A stretch of DNA of 32,640 nucleotides, taken from contig JAKCEK010000006.1 of assembly GCA_021838005.1 (NCBI GenBank), positions 1 through 32,640 on the forward strand, in the 5' to 3' direction. The stretch is from Actinomycetes bacterium. Its GTDB lineage: Bacteria; Actinomycetota; Acidimicrobiia; Acidimicrobiales; RAAP-2. The notes under the pieces are model-generated. The model ran no database searches. It had not been told where the DNA came from and was given only the letters and a program-made list of their open reading frames with translations. A program made the position numbers and the translations under genes. This document shows, one piece after another, positions 1 through 13,725 of this stretch. Position 1 is the stretch's first letter. Each line of letters begins with the position of its first letter.

Positions 1-806
1 GCCGGGCGCCGGGCGCGCGGTGGCGGGTCGAGCTCGCTCGTGGCGATCGGGGTGGCGAAACCCTCGCCCGCCCCGAGGAGCCGTCCGACGTGCGCCGCGA
101 CGTCGTGCCAGGTGGCGTCGCCGACGTTGGCCACGTGCCAGATCCCCCCCGGACGCTCACGCGCCATCGTGACCAGGACCCGGGCGAGGTCGCTCGCCGA
201 GGTGACCGTGCCCCGCTGGTCGTCGACGAAGCGCACCGGTTCGCCGCGGCGGGCCCGCTCGGCCATCACGTGCACGACGCTGCGCCCGCGCACGCCCATC
301 ACCCACGAGGTCCGCACGACGGTGTCGCGCGGCGCGCAGCGCCGTTCCCCGGCCCACTTCGAGGCCCCGTAGACCGACAGGGGGTTCGGCGCGTCCCCCT
401 CGACGTAGGCCTCGCCCTTGGTGCCGTCAAAGACGTAGTCGGTCGAGACCGTGACGAGGTGGGCGCCCGTCTCGGCGCAGCCCGCCGACAGCAGGGCCGG
501 GCCCGTCTCGTTCACCGCGTAACAGGCCGCCGCGTCGTCCTCGGCCCGATCGACCGCGGTGTAGGCCGCGAGGTTCACGACGACGTCGGGCCGGGCCATC
601 GAGAGGGCCCGCGCGACCGACGCGGGGTCGGTCACGTCGAGTTCCGCGCGAGTGAGGCCCACCACTTCGAACTCCCCCGGTCCGACCGGGGTGGCGTCGG
701 GCTCGAAGGCGGGGTCGCCCCCGGGCGGGAGGGTCCCGCGCAGGTGGTCGAGCAGGTCCCGGCCGACCTGGCCGTGGGCGCCGGTGACGAGCACGCGGAG
801 CGTCAC
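1..806 (-). CDS. rmlD: dTDP-4-dehydrorhamnose reductase, C-terminus cut by window edge
   Basis: Catalyses the last step of dTDP-L-rhamnose synthesis, reducing dTDP-4-dehydro-L-rhamnose with NAD(P)H; the product feeds cell-wall and exopolysaccharide glycosylation in the cytoplasm. The N-terminus starts VTLRVLVTGAHGQVG, the Rossmann dinucleotide loop of the RmlD branch of extended short-chain dehydrogenases. The catalytic pair is visible as YGASK (Tyr146, Lys150), preceded by a VSTDYVFDG strand typical of the family. The start chosen is GTG at 806, four residues before the Rossmann strand and three bases after the birA stop (TGA at 812-810), so birA and rmlD look co-transcribed and translationally coupled. 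About 268 codons are present; the family is usually 280-300 residues, so only a short C-terminal tail is missing. Family assignment is firm; the rest of the rhamnose operon lies outside the window. Confidence 0.93.
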   Translation of the reverse strand, partial: MTLRVLVTGAHGQVGRDLLDHLRGTLPPGGDPAFEPDATPVGPGEFEVVGLTRAELDVTDPASVARALSMARPDVVVNLAAYTAVDRAEDDAAACYAVNETGPALLSAGCAETGAHLVTVSTDYVFDGTKGEAYVEGDAPNPLSVYGASKWAGERRCAPRDTVVRTSWVMGVRGRSVVHVMAERARRGEPVRFVDDQRGTVTSASDLARVLVTMARERPGGIWHVANVGDATWHDVAAHVGRLLGAGEGFATPIATSELDPPPRARRP

Positions 807-809
807 CGC

Positions 810-1544
810 TCAGTCCTCCGCCGGGCGCACGTGCACGACGTCCCCCGCCGCCACGGCGACCTCGCCGGCCGCGGTGGCCACCACGAGTCGGCCGGCGTCG
901 TCGACGTCGCGGGCCTCGCCCTCAAGGGTGGCCGAGGCCTGTTCGACGCGGACGCGTCGGCCGAGGGTCACCAGCGCGCGCCGGTACTCCTCGCGCAGTC
1001 GATCGCGACCTTCGACGTCCTCCAGGAGCGGTCGGCGTCGCTCGATCTCCTCGAGCACGATGTCGAGCAGCGCCTCGGGCTCGAGGGTGATCCCGGCCGC
1101 GCGACGCACACTGGTGGACGGGCTCTGTGGCGGGCCGTCGTAGGTGAGGTTGACTCCGAGCCCGACGACGATCGCCCCGTCGGCGCTCGTCTCGGCGAGC
1201 ACCCCGGCGAGCTTGTCATCCCCGACGACGAGGTCGTTGGGCCACTTCAGCCCGACCCGGAGCCCGCAGAGGCGCACCAGCGCCGCGCGCGCCGAGAGGG
1301 CGACCGCCGCCACGGCCCACTGACGCTGGCGGGCCTCGAGCGCCGGGCGCAGCAGCACCGAGCACAAGAGCGAGGAGCGCTCCGGCGCCTCCCAGACGCG
1401 GTCGTGCCGACCGCGACCGGCGCTCTGGAAGTCGGCGACGACCACCCGGCCCTCGGGCGCGCCGGCCTCCGCCTGGGCGCGCAGGTGGGTGTTCGTCGAG
1501 TCCACCGACTCGAGCCGCTCGACCCTCCAGACCATCACCGCCAC
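810..1544 (-). CDS. birA: Biotin--[acetyl-CoA-carboxylase] ligase, short form without DNA-binding domain
   Basis: Activates biotin with ATP to biotinyl-AMP and transfers it to the AMKM lysine of biotin carboxyl carrier domains. The 244-residue protein shows the biotin-binding loop GRGRHDRVW (about residues 63-71) and the KWPNDL motif whose lysine contacts biotinyl-AMP, followed by a GLGVNL strand and a C-terminal SH3-like lobe. There is no N-terminal helix-turn-helix, so it is a group I ligase that cannot repress transcription as E. coli BirA does. It lies divergent from the carboxylase alpha chain at 1607, its evident substrate, with 62 bp between them. The start used is GTG at 1544 because a -10 hexamer TAATGT sits seven bases upstream, fitting a leaderless mRNA; GTG at 1538 and ATG at 1535 are in-frame alternatives. 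Confidence 0.95.
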   Translation of the reverse strand: MAVMVWRVERLESVDSTNTHLRAQAEAGAPEGRVVVADFQSAGRGRHDRVWEAPERSSLLCSVLLRPALEARQRQWAVAAVALSARAALVRLCGLRVGLKWPNDLVVGDDKLAGVLAETSADGAIVVGLGVNLTYDGPPQSPSTSVRRAAGITLEPEALLDIVLEEIERRRPLLEDVEGRDRLREEYRRALVTLGRRVRVEQASATLEGEARDVDDAGRLVVATAAGEVAVAAGDVVHVRPAED

Positions 1545-1551
1545 GCTGAGA

Positions 1552-1557
1552 ACATTA
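1552..1557 (-). promoter_or_regulatory. -10 element of birA (leaderless)
   Basis: TAATGT read on the minus strand, seven bases before the GTG at 1544. With transcription starting about seven bases after the hexamer, the mRNA would begin at or next to the start codon. No Shine-Dalgarno is present. Prediction from pattern only. Confidence 0.55.
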
Positions 1558-1573
1558 GGGTTTCGGGGTCCGG

Positions 1574-1602
1574 TGCTAGAAAAGATGGGTCCTCCAGGAG
1601 GT
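1574..1602 (+). promoter_or_regulatory. Extended -10 and strong ribosome binding site of the carboxylase gene
   Basis: TGCTAGAAA at 1574-1582 resembles an extended -10 (TGn TAnnnT-like, last base A). AGGAGGT at 1596-1602 is a full Shine-Dalgarno four bases before GTG 1607. This leadered layout contrasts with the leaderless birA start facing the other way across the same 62 bp. Confidence 0.5.
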
Positions 1603-1606
1603 CCGC

Positions 1607-3358
1607 GTGCTGAAAAAAGTCCTCATCGCCAACCGCGGTGAGATCGCCGTGCGGGTCATGCGCACCTGCCGGGAGCTCGGCGTCCAGACCGTCGCGGTCT
1701 ACTCCGAGCTCGACCGCAACGCCCTGCACGTGCGCCTAGCCGACGAGGCCTACGCCCTGGGCGGCCAGAGCGCCGCCGAGAGTTACCTCAACACCGAGGC
1801 CATCCTCGCCGTGCTCGAGCGCTCGGGGGCCGACGCGGTGCACCCCGGCTACGGGTTCTTCAGCGAGAACGCCGACTTCGCGCGAGCGATCACCTCGAAG
1901 GACGTGACCTTCATCGGCCCGCCGCCGGGGGCGATCGAGGTGATGGGCGACAAGATCTCCTCGCGCCGGGCCGCCGAGGCCGCCGGGGTGGCCGGGGTCC
2001 CGGGGCGCAGCGAGACCCTCGCTCACGCCGCCGAGGTGGTCGCCTTCGGCGAGGAGTTCGGCTGGCCCGTCGCCATCAAGGCCGCCTTCGGGGGCGGCGG
2101 TCGCGGCATGAAGGTGGTGGAGTCCCCGGCCGACGCCGAGGCGGCGCTCGAGAGCGCCCAGCGCGAGGCCCAGAGCTACTTCGGACGCTCCGAGTGCTAC
2201 GTCGAGCGCTACCTCTCGTGGCCGCGCCACATCGAGATGCAGGTCCTCGCCGACTCCCACGGCGCGGTCGTGTGGCTCGGCGAGCGCGACTGCTCGGCCC
2301 AGCGACGCCACCAGAAGTTGGTGGAGGAGTCACCCGCCCCGAACTTCCCCGACGAGGTCCGCACCGCCATGGGCGAGGCGGCCGTGCGCGTGGCGCGAGC
2401 CTGCGGCTACGTCAACGCGGGCACCGTCGAGTTCCTCTACCAAGACGGCGAGTTCTACTTCCTCGAGATGAACACCCGCCTCCAGGTCGAGCACCCCGTC
2501 ACCGAGCTCGTGACCGGCCTCGACCTCGTCGAGTGGCAGCTGCGCGTCGCCTCGGGTGAGGCCCTCCCCTTCGGCCAGGACGACGTCGCGCGCAACGGCC
2601 ACGCGATCGAGGTGCGCATCAACGCCGAGGACCCGGCCCAGGGACGCTTCACCCCCTCGCCGGGGACGATCACGGCGCTGCGCCCCCCCGCCGGGCCGGG
2701 CGTGCGCCTGGACGCGGGCTACGAGTCGGGCGACACGATCAGCCAGTACTACGACAACCTCATCGCCAAGCTCGTGGTCTGGGGTCCCGACCGCGAGCGG
2801 GCCCGGCGCCGGATGCTGCGCGCGATCGAGGAGACGACCATCGAGGGCGTCGCGACCACCCTCCCGGCCGACGTCATCATCCTCTCCGACGACGACTTCG
2901 TCGCGGGAACCCACTCGACGAAGTGGGTCGAGACCCGCCTCGACTTCTCCGAACTCCCGTCGGCGCCCGAGGCGGCGGTGAGCGTCGGCGACGGGCGCGT
3001 GCGCAAGGACGTGACGGCGGAGGTCAACGGCCGGCGCGTCACGGTGGCCCTCTGGGTGCCCGAGAACGGCGACGAGCTGAACCGCCCCGTCTCCACCGCC
3101 GCGAAGCCGCGTCGCCAGCACCACGCGGGCGTGCTGGGCAGCGGCTCGGGCCGGGTCACCGTCCCCATGCAGGGCACGATCGTCAAGGTCGGGGTCGAGG
3201 TGGGCCAGCGGGTTGAGGCCGGCGACACCGTCGTGATCCTCGAGGCGATGAAGATGGAGAACACGGTGGCCGCCGAGAAGTCCGGCGTGATCTCGGCGGT
3301 GCGGGTCGCCACCGGCGACTCGGTCGCCGCGGGCGACGTCGTCGTGGAGATCGAGTGA
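1607..3358 (+). CDS. accA3: Acetyl/propionyl-CoA carboxylase alpha chain (biotin carboxylase plus BCCP)
   Basis: Carboxylates its own biotin with bicarbonate and ATP, for transfer by a separate beta subunit to acetyl-, propionyl- or other acyl-CoAs. Domains in order in 583 residues: biotin carboxylase N-domain starting [18 protein letters not shown]-grasp with the glycine loop FGGGGRGMK (about 160-168) and the metal/bicarbonate segment [14 protein letters not shown] starting at Glu287; biotin carboxylase C-domain; a linker of about 70 residues; and a C-terminal biotinyl domain with EAMKMEN, biotinyl Lys549. This fused layout is the actinobacterial AccA3/PccA type. Start GTG 1607 has a perfect Shine-Dalgarno. 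The last codon and stop overlap the next gene (GTGA). No carboxyltransferase beta gene is in the window, so acyl-CoA specificity cannot be read; the nearby methylmalonyl-CoA mutase makes propionyl-CoA plausible. Confidence 0.95.
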   Translation: MLKKVLIANRGEIAVRVMRTCRELGVQTVAVYSELDRNALHVRLADEAYALGGQSAAESYLNTEAILAVLERSGADAVHPGYGFFSENADFARAITSKDVTFIGPPPGAIEVMGDKISSRRAAEAAGVAGVPGRSETLAHAAEVVAFGEEFGWPVAIKAAFGGGGRGMKVVESPADAEAALESAQREAQSYFGRSECYVERYLSWPRHIEMQVLADSHGAVVWLGERDCSAQRRHQKLVEESPAPNFPDEVRTAMGEAAVRVARACGYVNAGTVEFLYQDGEFYFLEMNTRLQVEHPVTELVTGLDLVEWQLRVASGEALPFGQDDVARNGHAIEVRINAEDPAQGRFTPSPGTITALRPPAGPGVRLDAGYESGDTISQYYDNLIAKLVVWGPDRERARRRMLRAIEETTIEGVATTLPADVIILSDDDFVAGTHSTKWVETRLDFSELPSAPEAAVSVGDGRVRKDVTAEVNGRRVTVALWVPENGDELNRPVSTAAKPRRQHHAGVLGSGSGRVTVPMQGTIVKVGVEVGQRVEAGDTVVILEAMKMENTVAAEKSGVISAVRVATGDSVAAGDVVVEIE

Positions 3359-4512
3359 CCCTCGAGGAGCGCGCCTCGGAGGCCGTGGCCGCCGCGCGCG
3401 AGGAGTTGATCGCGCTCAGCCACTTCGTCCACGTCCACCCTGAGCTCGGCTACGAGGAGTTCGAGAGCGCCGAGGCCGTGGCCGCGGCGGCCGAGCGGGC
3501 CGGCTTCGTGGTCACCCGGGGCGTGGCCGGGCGGGCGACGGCCTTCGTCGCCTCGGCCGGCACGGGTTCGCTGCACCTCGCTCTGTGCGCCGAGTACGAC
3601 GCGTTGCCCGAGGTGGGTCACGCCTGCGGCCACAACATCATCGCGGCCGCCTCGTTGGGGGCGGCCCTGGGGCTGGCCGCCGTGGCCGAGGAGCTCGACC
3701 TCACGGTCCTGCTGCTCGGCACGCCCTCGGAGGAGGGCGGGGGCGGCAAGATCGACCTCCTCGAGGCCGGGGTCTTCGACGGGATCCACGCGGCCATGAT
3801 GATCCACCCCTTCCCCACCGAGCGACTCGAGGCCGCCTGCCTCGCCGTCGACCACTTCGACGTCACCTACACCGGCCGGGAGGCCCACGCGTCGGCCGCC
3901 CCGTGGGAGGGCGTGAACGCCCTCGACGCCCTGACCCTGGCCGAGGTCGCCATCGGGCTCCTGCGCCAGCACCTCCCCCCGGGAGACCAGGTCCACGGGG
4001 TGGTCCTCGAGGGCGGGTGGGCGGCCAACGTGGTCCCGTCACGCGCCGTCGGTCGGTTCATGGCCCGTTCGGTCACCGCCGAGCGGCTCGTCGCGCTGCG
4101 CACGCGACTGGCCGCGTGCTTCGAGGCCGGGGCGCTGGCCTCGGGCGCCTCGATGCGCGTCGCGGAGATCGGTCACGCCTTCAGCCACATGGAGTCTGAC
4201 CCCGAGCTGCTCGCCCACTACCGGCGCGCCGCCGAGTCGCTCGGACGCCGCTTCGACCTCGACGACGCCGGCGAGCCCAAGCCGACCATCTCCACCGACA
4301 TGGCCAACGTCTCACTCGTGGTGCCCTCGATCCACCCGATGCTCATGATCCCCACCGGCGGCGCCGTGAACCATCAGGCCGCTTTCACCGCGGCCTGCGC
4401 GACGCCCGCGGCCGACCAGGCCGTCCTCGACGGAGCGATGGCCCTCGCCCGGACCGGGGTGGCCGTGGCCCAGGACGGCCCCCTCCGGGAGCGGCTGCTC
4501 TCGCGCCACTAG
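3355..4512 (+). CDS. M20 family amidohydrolase (p-aminobenzoyl-glutamate hydrolase / ACY1L2-like)
   Basis: Zinc-dependent amidohydrolase of the M20D branch, which removes acyl or p-aminobenzoyl groups from amino acids or cleaves dipeptides. In 385 residues I see [17 protein letters not shown] (metal ligands His89 and His93 around Cys91), the PSEEGGGG segment carrying the catalytic and metal-binding glutamates, a dimerisation insert beginning about 165, and the late [16 protein letters not shown] motif typical of the AbgB/ACY1L2 group rather than of N-acetyl-ornithine deacetylases. The start GTG at 3355 overlaps the carboxylase stop by four bases, so translation is coupled. A functional link to acyl-CoA carboxylation is not obvious; the substrate is unknown. 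No signal peptide, so cytoplasmic. Confidence 0.85.
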   Translation: MTLEERASEAVAAAREELIALSHFVHVHPELGYEEFESAEAVAAAAERAGFVVTRGVAGRATAFVASAGTGSLHLALCAEYDALPEVGHACGHNIIAAASLGAALGLAAVAEELDLTVLLLGTPSEEGGGGKIDLLEAGVFDGIHAAMMIHPFPTERLEAACLAVDHFDVTYTGREAHASAAPWEGVNALDALTLAEVAIGLLRQHLPPGDQVHGVVLEGGWAANVVPSRAVGRFMARSVTAERLVALRTRLAACFEAGALASGASMRVAEIGHAFSHMESDPELLAHYRRAAESLGRRFDLDDAGEPKPTISTDMANVSLVVPSIHPMLMIPTGGAVNHQAAFTAACATPAADQAVLDGAMALARTGVAVAQDGPLRERLLSRH

Positions 4513-4669
4513 GAGACGGTTGCCATAGGCGATTTCCGAGGAGTCGCCCGCAGAACGCGACGAGGGCAACAAGCTGGACGGCCTTCTACAGGCTGGAGAG
4601 GGTTGCCCGAGTCACAACGGTCTCACGAAATCGGTGACCTCAGTTGTCGCTCCGAATTCTTCAACGCGC
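4513..4669. other. Intergenic region between convergent genes, no gene seen
   Basis: The largest gene-free stretch of the window (157 bp) and visibly less GC-rich than its surroundings. It lies between the 3' ends of two convergent genes. I see only weak stems, for example GGCGA...TCGCC with an 11-base loop, and no T-run, so no confident terminator. A 12-base string, GGGTTGCCCGAG at 4600-4611, recurs exactly at 4726-4737 inside the end of the mutase gene. Confidence 0.5.
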
Positions 4670-6247
<1,578 letters not shown>

Positions 6248-6269
6248 GTCCCCCAGGGTAGGCCCGGGC

Positions 6270-7433
6270 CTAGACCCCCACCGGGTGGGGCATGCAGAGG
6301 TCGTCGTACTCGGCGATCTGGATCGGGCCCGCGTTCTCGCCGCAGGCCGGGCAGGCCGGATCGCGCCGGACGTTGAACGACCGGAAGGTCTGACCGAGCG
6401 CGTCGTAGGTGAGGAGGCGCCCGACGAGGGGGTCGCCGAGCCCGAGGATCACCTTGATCGCCTCGACCGCCTGGATCGAGCCCACGATGCCGGGCAGCAC
6501 CCCCAGCACCCCGGCCTCGGCGCAGCTCGGCGCCAGCTCGGGCGGCGGGGGCTCGGGGATCATGCACCGGTAGCAGGGCCCGACGTAGGGGTGAAAGACC
6601 GTCACCTGGCCCTCGAAGCGGAAGATCGAGCCGTGCACCACGGGGATGCGCTTGAGGAGCGACGCGTCGTTGACGAGGTAGCGGGTCGGGAAGTTGTCGG
6701 TCCCGTCGACGATCACGTCGTAGCCGTCGAAGATGTCGAGGACGTTGTCCGCGCCGAGGCGCGTGTCGTAGGTGTGCACCGTGACGTCGGGGTTGAGCGC
6801 CTCGAGGGCGGCCCGGGCGCTGTCGACCTTGCGCATCCCCACCCGGTCCATCGTGTGCAGGATCTGACGCTGCAGGTTCGAGGAGTCCACGACGTCCATG
6901 TCGATGACCCCGAGGGTGCCCACACCGGCCGCGGCCAGGTAGATGGCCGCGGGCGACCCGAGTCCGCCGGCCCCGAGCAGGAGCACCTTGGAGTCGAGGA
7001 GCTTCTGCTGACCCTTCTCGCCCACCTCGGGCAGCAGGAGGTGGCGGTGGTAGCGCTGGCGCTGGTCGGTGCCGAGGGTCCGCGGCGTCGCCCAGGAGAG
7101 CCCCTCGTCCTTCCATCGGTTAAAGCCGCCCACGACCGAGACGACGTCGGTGTAGCCGAGGTCCTGGAGGGTCTTCGCGGCGAAGACGCTGCGGACCCCC
7201 CCGGCGCAGTAGACGGCCACCCGGGCGGTCTTGTCGGGCAGGCGACCCTCGATCGAGAACTCGAGTTGGCCCCGCGGCACGTGCAACGCCCCGGGGATCG
7301 CGCCCTGGAGGTACTCGTCGGGCTCGCGCACGTCGAGCAGCGCGTAGCGATGCAGGTCGGCGGCCACCGCGGACGGCTCGACCTCTCGGATCTCGGCCTT
7401 GGCGGCGTGGAGCAGGTCGCGCGGAGAACTCAC
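6270..7433 (-). CDS. moeB: Rhodanese-MoeB/ThiF fusion (sulfur-carrier adenylyltransferase)
   Basis: E1-like enzyme that adenylates the C-terminal glycine of a ubiquitin-fold sulfur carrier (MoaD, ThiS or CysO type); the attached rhodanese would deliver persulfide sulfur. Order in 387 residues: rhodanese domain 15-112 with active loop CAGGVRS (Cys76), then a ThiF/MoeB domain with the nucleotide loop GAGGLGS (154-160), [13 protein letters not shown], a zinc site of two CxxC pairs (Cys287/Cys290 and Cys361/Cys364), and Cys304 in the [13 protein letters not shown] stretch. In mycobacterial MoeZ the rhodanese is C-terminal; here the order is reversed. The GTG start at 7433 has AAAGGAGG (7438-7445) four bases upstream. 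Which carrier protein it serves cannot be told, since none is encoded nearby. Confidence 0.93.
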   Translation of the reverse strand: MSSPRDLLHAAKAEIREVEPSAVAADLHRYALLDVREPDEYLQGAIPGALHVPRGQLEFSIEGRLPDKTARVAVYCAGGVRSVFAAKTLQDLGYTDVVSVVGGFNRWKDEGLSWATPRTLGTDQRQRYHRHLLLPEVGEKGQQKLLDSKVLLLGAGGLGSPAAIYLAAAGVGTLGVIDMDVVDSSNLQRQILHTMDRVGMRKVDSARAALEALNPDVTVHTYDTRLGADNVLDIFDGYDVIVDGTDNFPTRYLVNDASLLKRIPVVHGSIFRFEGQVTVFHPYVGPCYRCMIPEPPPPELAPSCAEAGVLGVLPGIVGSIQAVEAIKVILGLGDPLVGRLLTYDALGQTFRSFNVRRDPACPACGENAGPIQIAEYDDLCMPHPVGV

Positions 7434-7455
7434 GTTCCCTCCTTTCGTGGGCCAA

Positions 7456-7461
7456 ACCCTA
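7456..7461 (-). promoter_or_regulatory. -10 element upstream of the rhodanese-moeB gene
   Basis: TAGGGT on the minus strand, 22 bases before GTG 7433, leaving room for a short leader that contains the AAAGGAGG site at 7438-7445. A leadered promoter, divergent from the leaderless start at 7505. Pattern-based. Confidence 0.4.
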
Positions 7462-7492
7462 CCGCCCGGGTCGACATTCGCGACCGCTCTGG

Positions 7493-7498
7493 TAGACC
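7493..7498 (+). promoter_or_regulatory. -10 element of the nitroreductase gene (leaderless)
   Basis: TAGACC exactly six bases before GTG 7505, with no Shine-Dalgarno in front of the start. The last base departs from the TANNNT consensus, so this is a weaker example of the recurrent layout. Confidence 0.4.
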
Positions 7499-7504
7499 TC
7501 GGTC

Positions 7505-8098
7505 GTGGACGTCGCCTCCCTGCTCGCGCGCCGGCGCATGACGCGCTCCTTTGACGGCACGCCGGTCGAGGTCCCCTGGCTCGTCCGGGTCTGCGAGGCG
7601 GCGCTGCTCGCCCCCACGGCCGGCCACAGCGCCGGGGTCGCCCTCGGCGTCGTGGGCCACGACCGCGTCGGGGAGTACCTGGAGGTCGCCACCGACGCGG
7701 CCTGGCGAGAACGCTCCACGCGCTACGAGGGCTGGGCCCGCGCGGGCGGGCTCGTGCTCGTCTCGACCAGGGTGTCGGCGTACCTCGAGCGCTACGGCGA
7801 GCCCGACAAGGTCGCCTCGGGGCTGGCCGAGCGCGACGCGTGGCCGGTGCCCTACTGGCACGGCGACGCCGCGATGGCGACGATGGCCCTGTTGCTGCTG
7901 GTCGAAGAGGCCGGGCTCGCCGCCGGCCTGTGGGGGGCCTTCAGGAACGTCGAGGCGGTGCGCCGGTGGGCGGGCCTGGGCGAGGACGAGCTCTTCGCCA
8001 CCGTCTTCGTGGGCCGCCCCGACGGGCGGGACCGACCGTCGGCCTCGCTCGCCCGCCCGGTGCCGTCCCGCGCCGAGCGGGTGCGACGCGTTCCCTAG
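7505..8098 (+). CDS. Nitroreductase family flavoprotein
   Basis: Member of the FMN-dependent nitroreductase fold; such proteins reduce nitro compounds, quinones or flavins with NAD(P)H, or act in special pathways. The 197 residues begin with LLARRRMTRSFDGTPV, the N-terminal FMN-phosphate arginine motif, followed by a helical EAALLAPTAGHSAG segment and a late MALLLLVEEAGLAAGLWGAF region that matches the second FMN contact helix. It is a little short for the family (often 190-220). No signal peptide. It stands alone on the plus strand between two minus-strand operons, and its last four bases overlap the 3' end of pepA on the opposite strand. Substrate unknown. Confidence 0.85.
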   Translation: MDVASLLARRRMTRSFDGTPVEVPWLVRVCEAALLAPTAGHSAGVALGVVGHDRVGEYLEVATDAAWRERSTRYEGWARAGGLVLVSTRVSAYLERYGEPDKVASGLAERDAWPVPYWHGDAAMATMALLLLVEEAGLAAGLWGAFRNVEAVRRWAGLGEDELFATVFVGRPDGRDRPSASLARPVPSRAERVRRVP

Positions 8099-9588
8099 CG
8101 CGACGCCCGTCGGGTCAAGAACTCGACCAGGGCGCGCGTGCCGAAGGCCGTTCCGCCCTTGGTGAGGTAGCCCTTGGCGGCGTCGGAGCGGGCCGGGCCC
8201 GCGACGTCGAGGTGGGCCCACGCCCGGCCCTTGGTGAAGCGCTGGAGGAAGAGCGCGGCGACGATCGTGCCCGCGACCCCGGGACGGCCGATGTTCTTGA
8301 GGTCGGCGATCTCGGAGTCGAGCGCCGCGGCGTAGGTGGCCGCGAGCGGCAGGCGCCACAGCGCCTCCCCGCTCGCCGCCGAGGCCTCGAGCATCTCCTC
8401 GGCGAGGGCGTCGTCGCTGGCGAACAGCGCGCCGATCTCGTCACCCAGGGCGACGCGCTGGGCGCCGGTCAGCGTGGCCACGTCGACGATCGCGTCGGGC
8501 TCCGCCTCGGCCGCGAGGCCGAGGGCGTCGGCGAGGATGAGGCGCCCCTCGGCGTCGGTGTTGAGGACCTCGACGGTCGTGCCGTCCCGGGTGCGCAGCA
8601 CGTCCCCGGGCTTTATGGCCTGGTCCCCGGGGAGGTTCTCGGTGAGCGGGGCGATCGCCGTTACCGAGAGCCCGAGCCTCAGCTGGGCCGCCGCCGCCAG
8701 GGCCGCCATCACGACCGCCGCGCCGGTCATGTCGGTCTTCATGGCCATCATGGCCTCGGCCGGCTTGAGCGAGAGCCCTCCGGAGTCGAACGTGACGCCC
8801 TTGCCCACCAGCACCACGTGGCCCCGCGAGGCCGACGCGGGCGTGTAGGTCGCGCGCACCAGGCGCGCCGGCTGGGCCGAGCCGAGGCCGACCCCGAGCA
8901 GTCCCCCGAGGCCCTCCTCTCGGATCCGCGACTCGGTCCAGACCTCCACCGAGACCCCGTCGAGCACGCTCAGGCGCAGGTCGAAGGTGCGGGCGAGTTC
9001 CTTGGGCGTGAGGTCCCCGGCGGGCGTGTCGATGAGCCGCTTGGCCCAGTTGGCGGCGTCGGCGACCACGACGCCGCGCGCCACGCCGGCGACCACGGCG
9101 TCGTGCACCGGGACCGAGGGCAACGGGGTGGACAGGGCCACCACCTCGAGCGTGCCGTCGGTCTCGGGCCGCTTGAAGCGGTACGAGGCGAGGACCGCGC
9201 CCTCGACGAGGCTGCCGGCCACCCGCGCGGGGTCGACGAGGCCGGTCACGGCGAGCAGCGCCGACGCTGAGCCCTCCCCGGCCAGACGGGCGATCGCCGC
9301 CCCGGCCAGGCGGACGCCGTCGGGCTCCTCGAGCGAGGGACCCACCGAGACGAGCGCCACCGCCGGGCCGCTCGCCGCGCGCAGCACCGCCGACGAGCCG
9401 GGGGTGGCGCTCAGCCCGCGCCGCTCGCACCACCCGGCGTCGAACGCGCGCGGCAGGTCGACCTCGCCGACGCGTCCGGGCACCGACCCGTCGAGGCGGA
9501 CGCCGTCGGCGGCCACGGTGACCGGCAGGGCCACGAGATCGGCCACGAGGGCGTCCTTCAGTGCGACGACGCGGGCGGTGCGGGCCAT
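8095..9588 (-). CDS. pepA: Leucyl aminopeptidase (M17 cytosol aminopeptidase)
   Basis: Removes N-terminal residues from peptides using two divalent metals; cytoplasmic, normally hexameric. The 497 residues have a variable N-terminal domain (1 to about 165) and an M17 catalytic domain. Visible motifs: GKGVTFDSGGLSLKP with Lys263 and Asp268, and NTDAEGRL with Asp345, Glu347 and Arg349; the spacing equals E. coli PepA Lys270, Asp275, Asp352, Glu354 and Arg356 shifted by seven. All metal and catalytic positions I can place are present. Start ATG 9588 has AAGGAGAG seven bases upstream. It follows the adenosyltransferase by 28 bases and is probably co-transcribed, without an obvious functional link. 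Confidence 0.96.
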   Translation of the reverse strand: MARTARVVALKDALVADLVALPVTVAADGVRLDGSVPGRVGEVDLPRAFDAGWCERRGLSATPGSSAVLRAASGPAVALVSVGPSLEEPDGVRLAGAAIARLAGEGSASALLAVTGLVDPARVAGSLVEGAVLASYRFKRPETDGTLEVVALSTPLPSVPVHDAVVAGVARGVVVADAANWAKRLIDTPAGDLTPKELARTFDLRLSVLDGVSVEVWTESRIREEGLGGLLGVGLGSAQPARLVRATYTPASASRGHVVLVGKGVTFDSGGLSLKPAEAMMAMKTDMTGAAVVMAALAAAAQLRLGLSVTAIAPLTENLPGDQAIKPGDVLRTRDGTTVEVLNTDAEGRLILADALGLAAEAEPDAIVDVATLTGAQRVALGDEIGALFASDDALAEEMLEASAASGEALWRLPLAATYAAALDSEIADLKNIGRPGVAGTIVAALFLQRFTKGRAWAHLDVAGPARSDAAKGYLTKGGTAFGTRALVEFLTRRASR

Positions 9589-9616
9589 GGGTGCTCTCCT
9601 TGTGATCGCGGGTCGA

Positions 9617-10159
9617 CTAGTCCCCGGCGCGGGCGGTGCGGTGGCGGGGTCCCTCGGCGAAGCGCGCCAGGGCCCACACGAAGTCGCTCAGCCGGTTGAG
9701 GTAGGGCCCGACGTAGGAACCCTCCACCCGGCGAGCGACGGCGACGCGCTCGGCCCGGCGCACGACGGTCCGGGCCACGTCGAGGGCCGCCGAGAGATGG
9801 TCCTCGCCGGGCACGACGAACTCCCGGGGCATCTCGGACGCGGCGCTCAGCCGGTCGATCTCGGACTCGAGCCGCTCGACCATCGCGGCCGTCACCTTGC
9901 TCGCGCCGTCGACGAGTTTGCGCCGGTTCTCCTCGGAGGTGGCGACCTCAGCCATGAGCACCCACAGGTCGCGCTCGACGCTGACGAGCAGCGCGTCGAC
10001 CTCTCCACCGCGCTCGGCCCAGGCCCGCGCGGCGCCCAGCGCCGCTTGGGCCTCGTCGACCGCGCCGTTGACCTCGATCGGAGCGTCGGTCTTGGCCACC
10101 CGACCGCCGAAGTAGAGACCGGTGGTGCCGTCGTCCCCGCCTCGCGTGTAGATCTTCAC
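9617..10159 (-). CDS. pduO: Cob(I)alamin adenosyltransferase, PduO type
   Basis: Transfers the adenosyl group of ATP to cob(I)alamin, making adenosylcobalamin for enzymes such as methylmalonyl-CoA mutase. In 180 residues the family signatures are the N-terminal ATP-binding TRGGDDGTTGL (5-15), the NGAVDE turn near 31-36, the central helix VARTVVRRAERVAVARR (128-144) and the closing YLNRLSDFVWALAR (153-166). The mutase subunit at 4670-6247 is a likely client. Divergently arranged with methionine synthase, the other B12 enzyme in the window, over only 46 bases. Start GTG 10159 is supported by TACGCT seven bases upstream and lack of any Shine-Dalgarno. Very short C-terminal tail after the last helix. 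Confidence 0.93.
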   Translation of the reverse strand: MKIYTRGGDDGTTGLYFGGRVAKTDAPIEVNGAVDEAQAALGAARAWAERGGEVDALLVSVERDLWVLMAEVATSEENRRKLVDGASKVTAAMVERLESEIDRLSAASEMPREFVVPGEDHLSAALDVARTVVRRAERVAVARRVEGSYVGPYLNRLSDFVWALARFAEGPRHRTARAGD

Positions 10160-10166
10160 CGGCTAG

Positions 10167-10172
10167 AGCGTA
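10167..10172 (-). promoter_or_regulatory. -10 element of the adenosyltransferase gene (leaderless)
   Basis: TACGCT on the minus strand, seven bases before GTG 10159. It sits 18 bases from the oppositely oriented metH -10, so the two promoters are back to back and might interfere with each other. Confidence 0.5.
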
Positions 10173-10190
10173 CCGACTCGGTCTCACCGT

Positions 10191-10196
10191 TATCCT
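10191..10196 (+). promoter_or_regulatory. -10 element of metH
   Basis: TATCCT nine bases before ATG 10206; transcription would start within about three bases of the start codon. No Shine-Dalgarno. The 46-bp gap is far too short for a cobalamin riboswitch. Confidence 0.5.
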
Positions 10197-10205
10197 GAAT
10201 GCGCA

Positions 10206-13709
<3,504 letters not shown>

Positions 13710-13725
13710 CCCGGCGCGGCGGCCC

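Noticed and set aside
90-1613. A 507-codon plus-strand open frame across rmlD and birA
   Set aside because: Antisense shadow of two genes with clear catalytic motifs on the minus strand.
10160-10205. Cobalamin riboswitch for metH or the adenosyltransferase
   Set aside because: Only 46 bases are available and both -10 boxes lie inside them.
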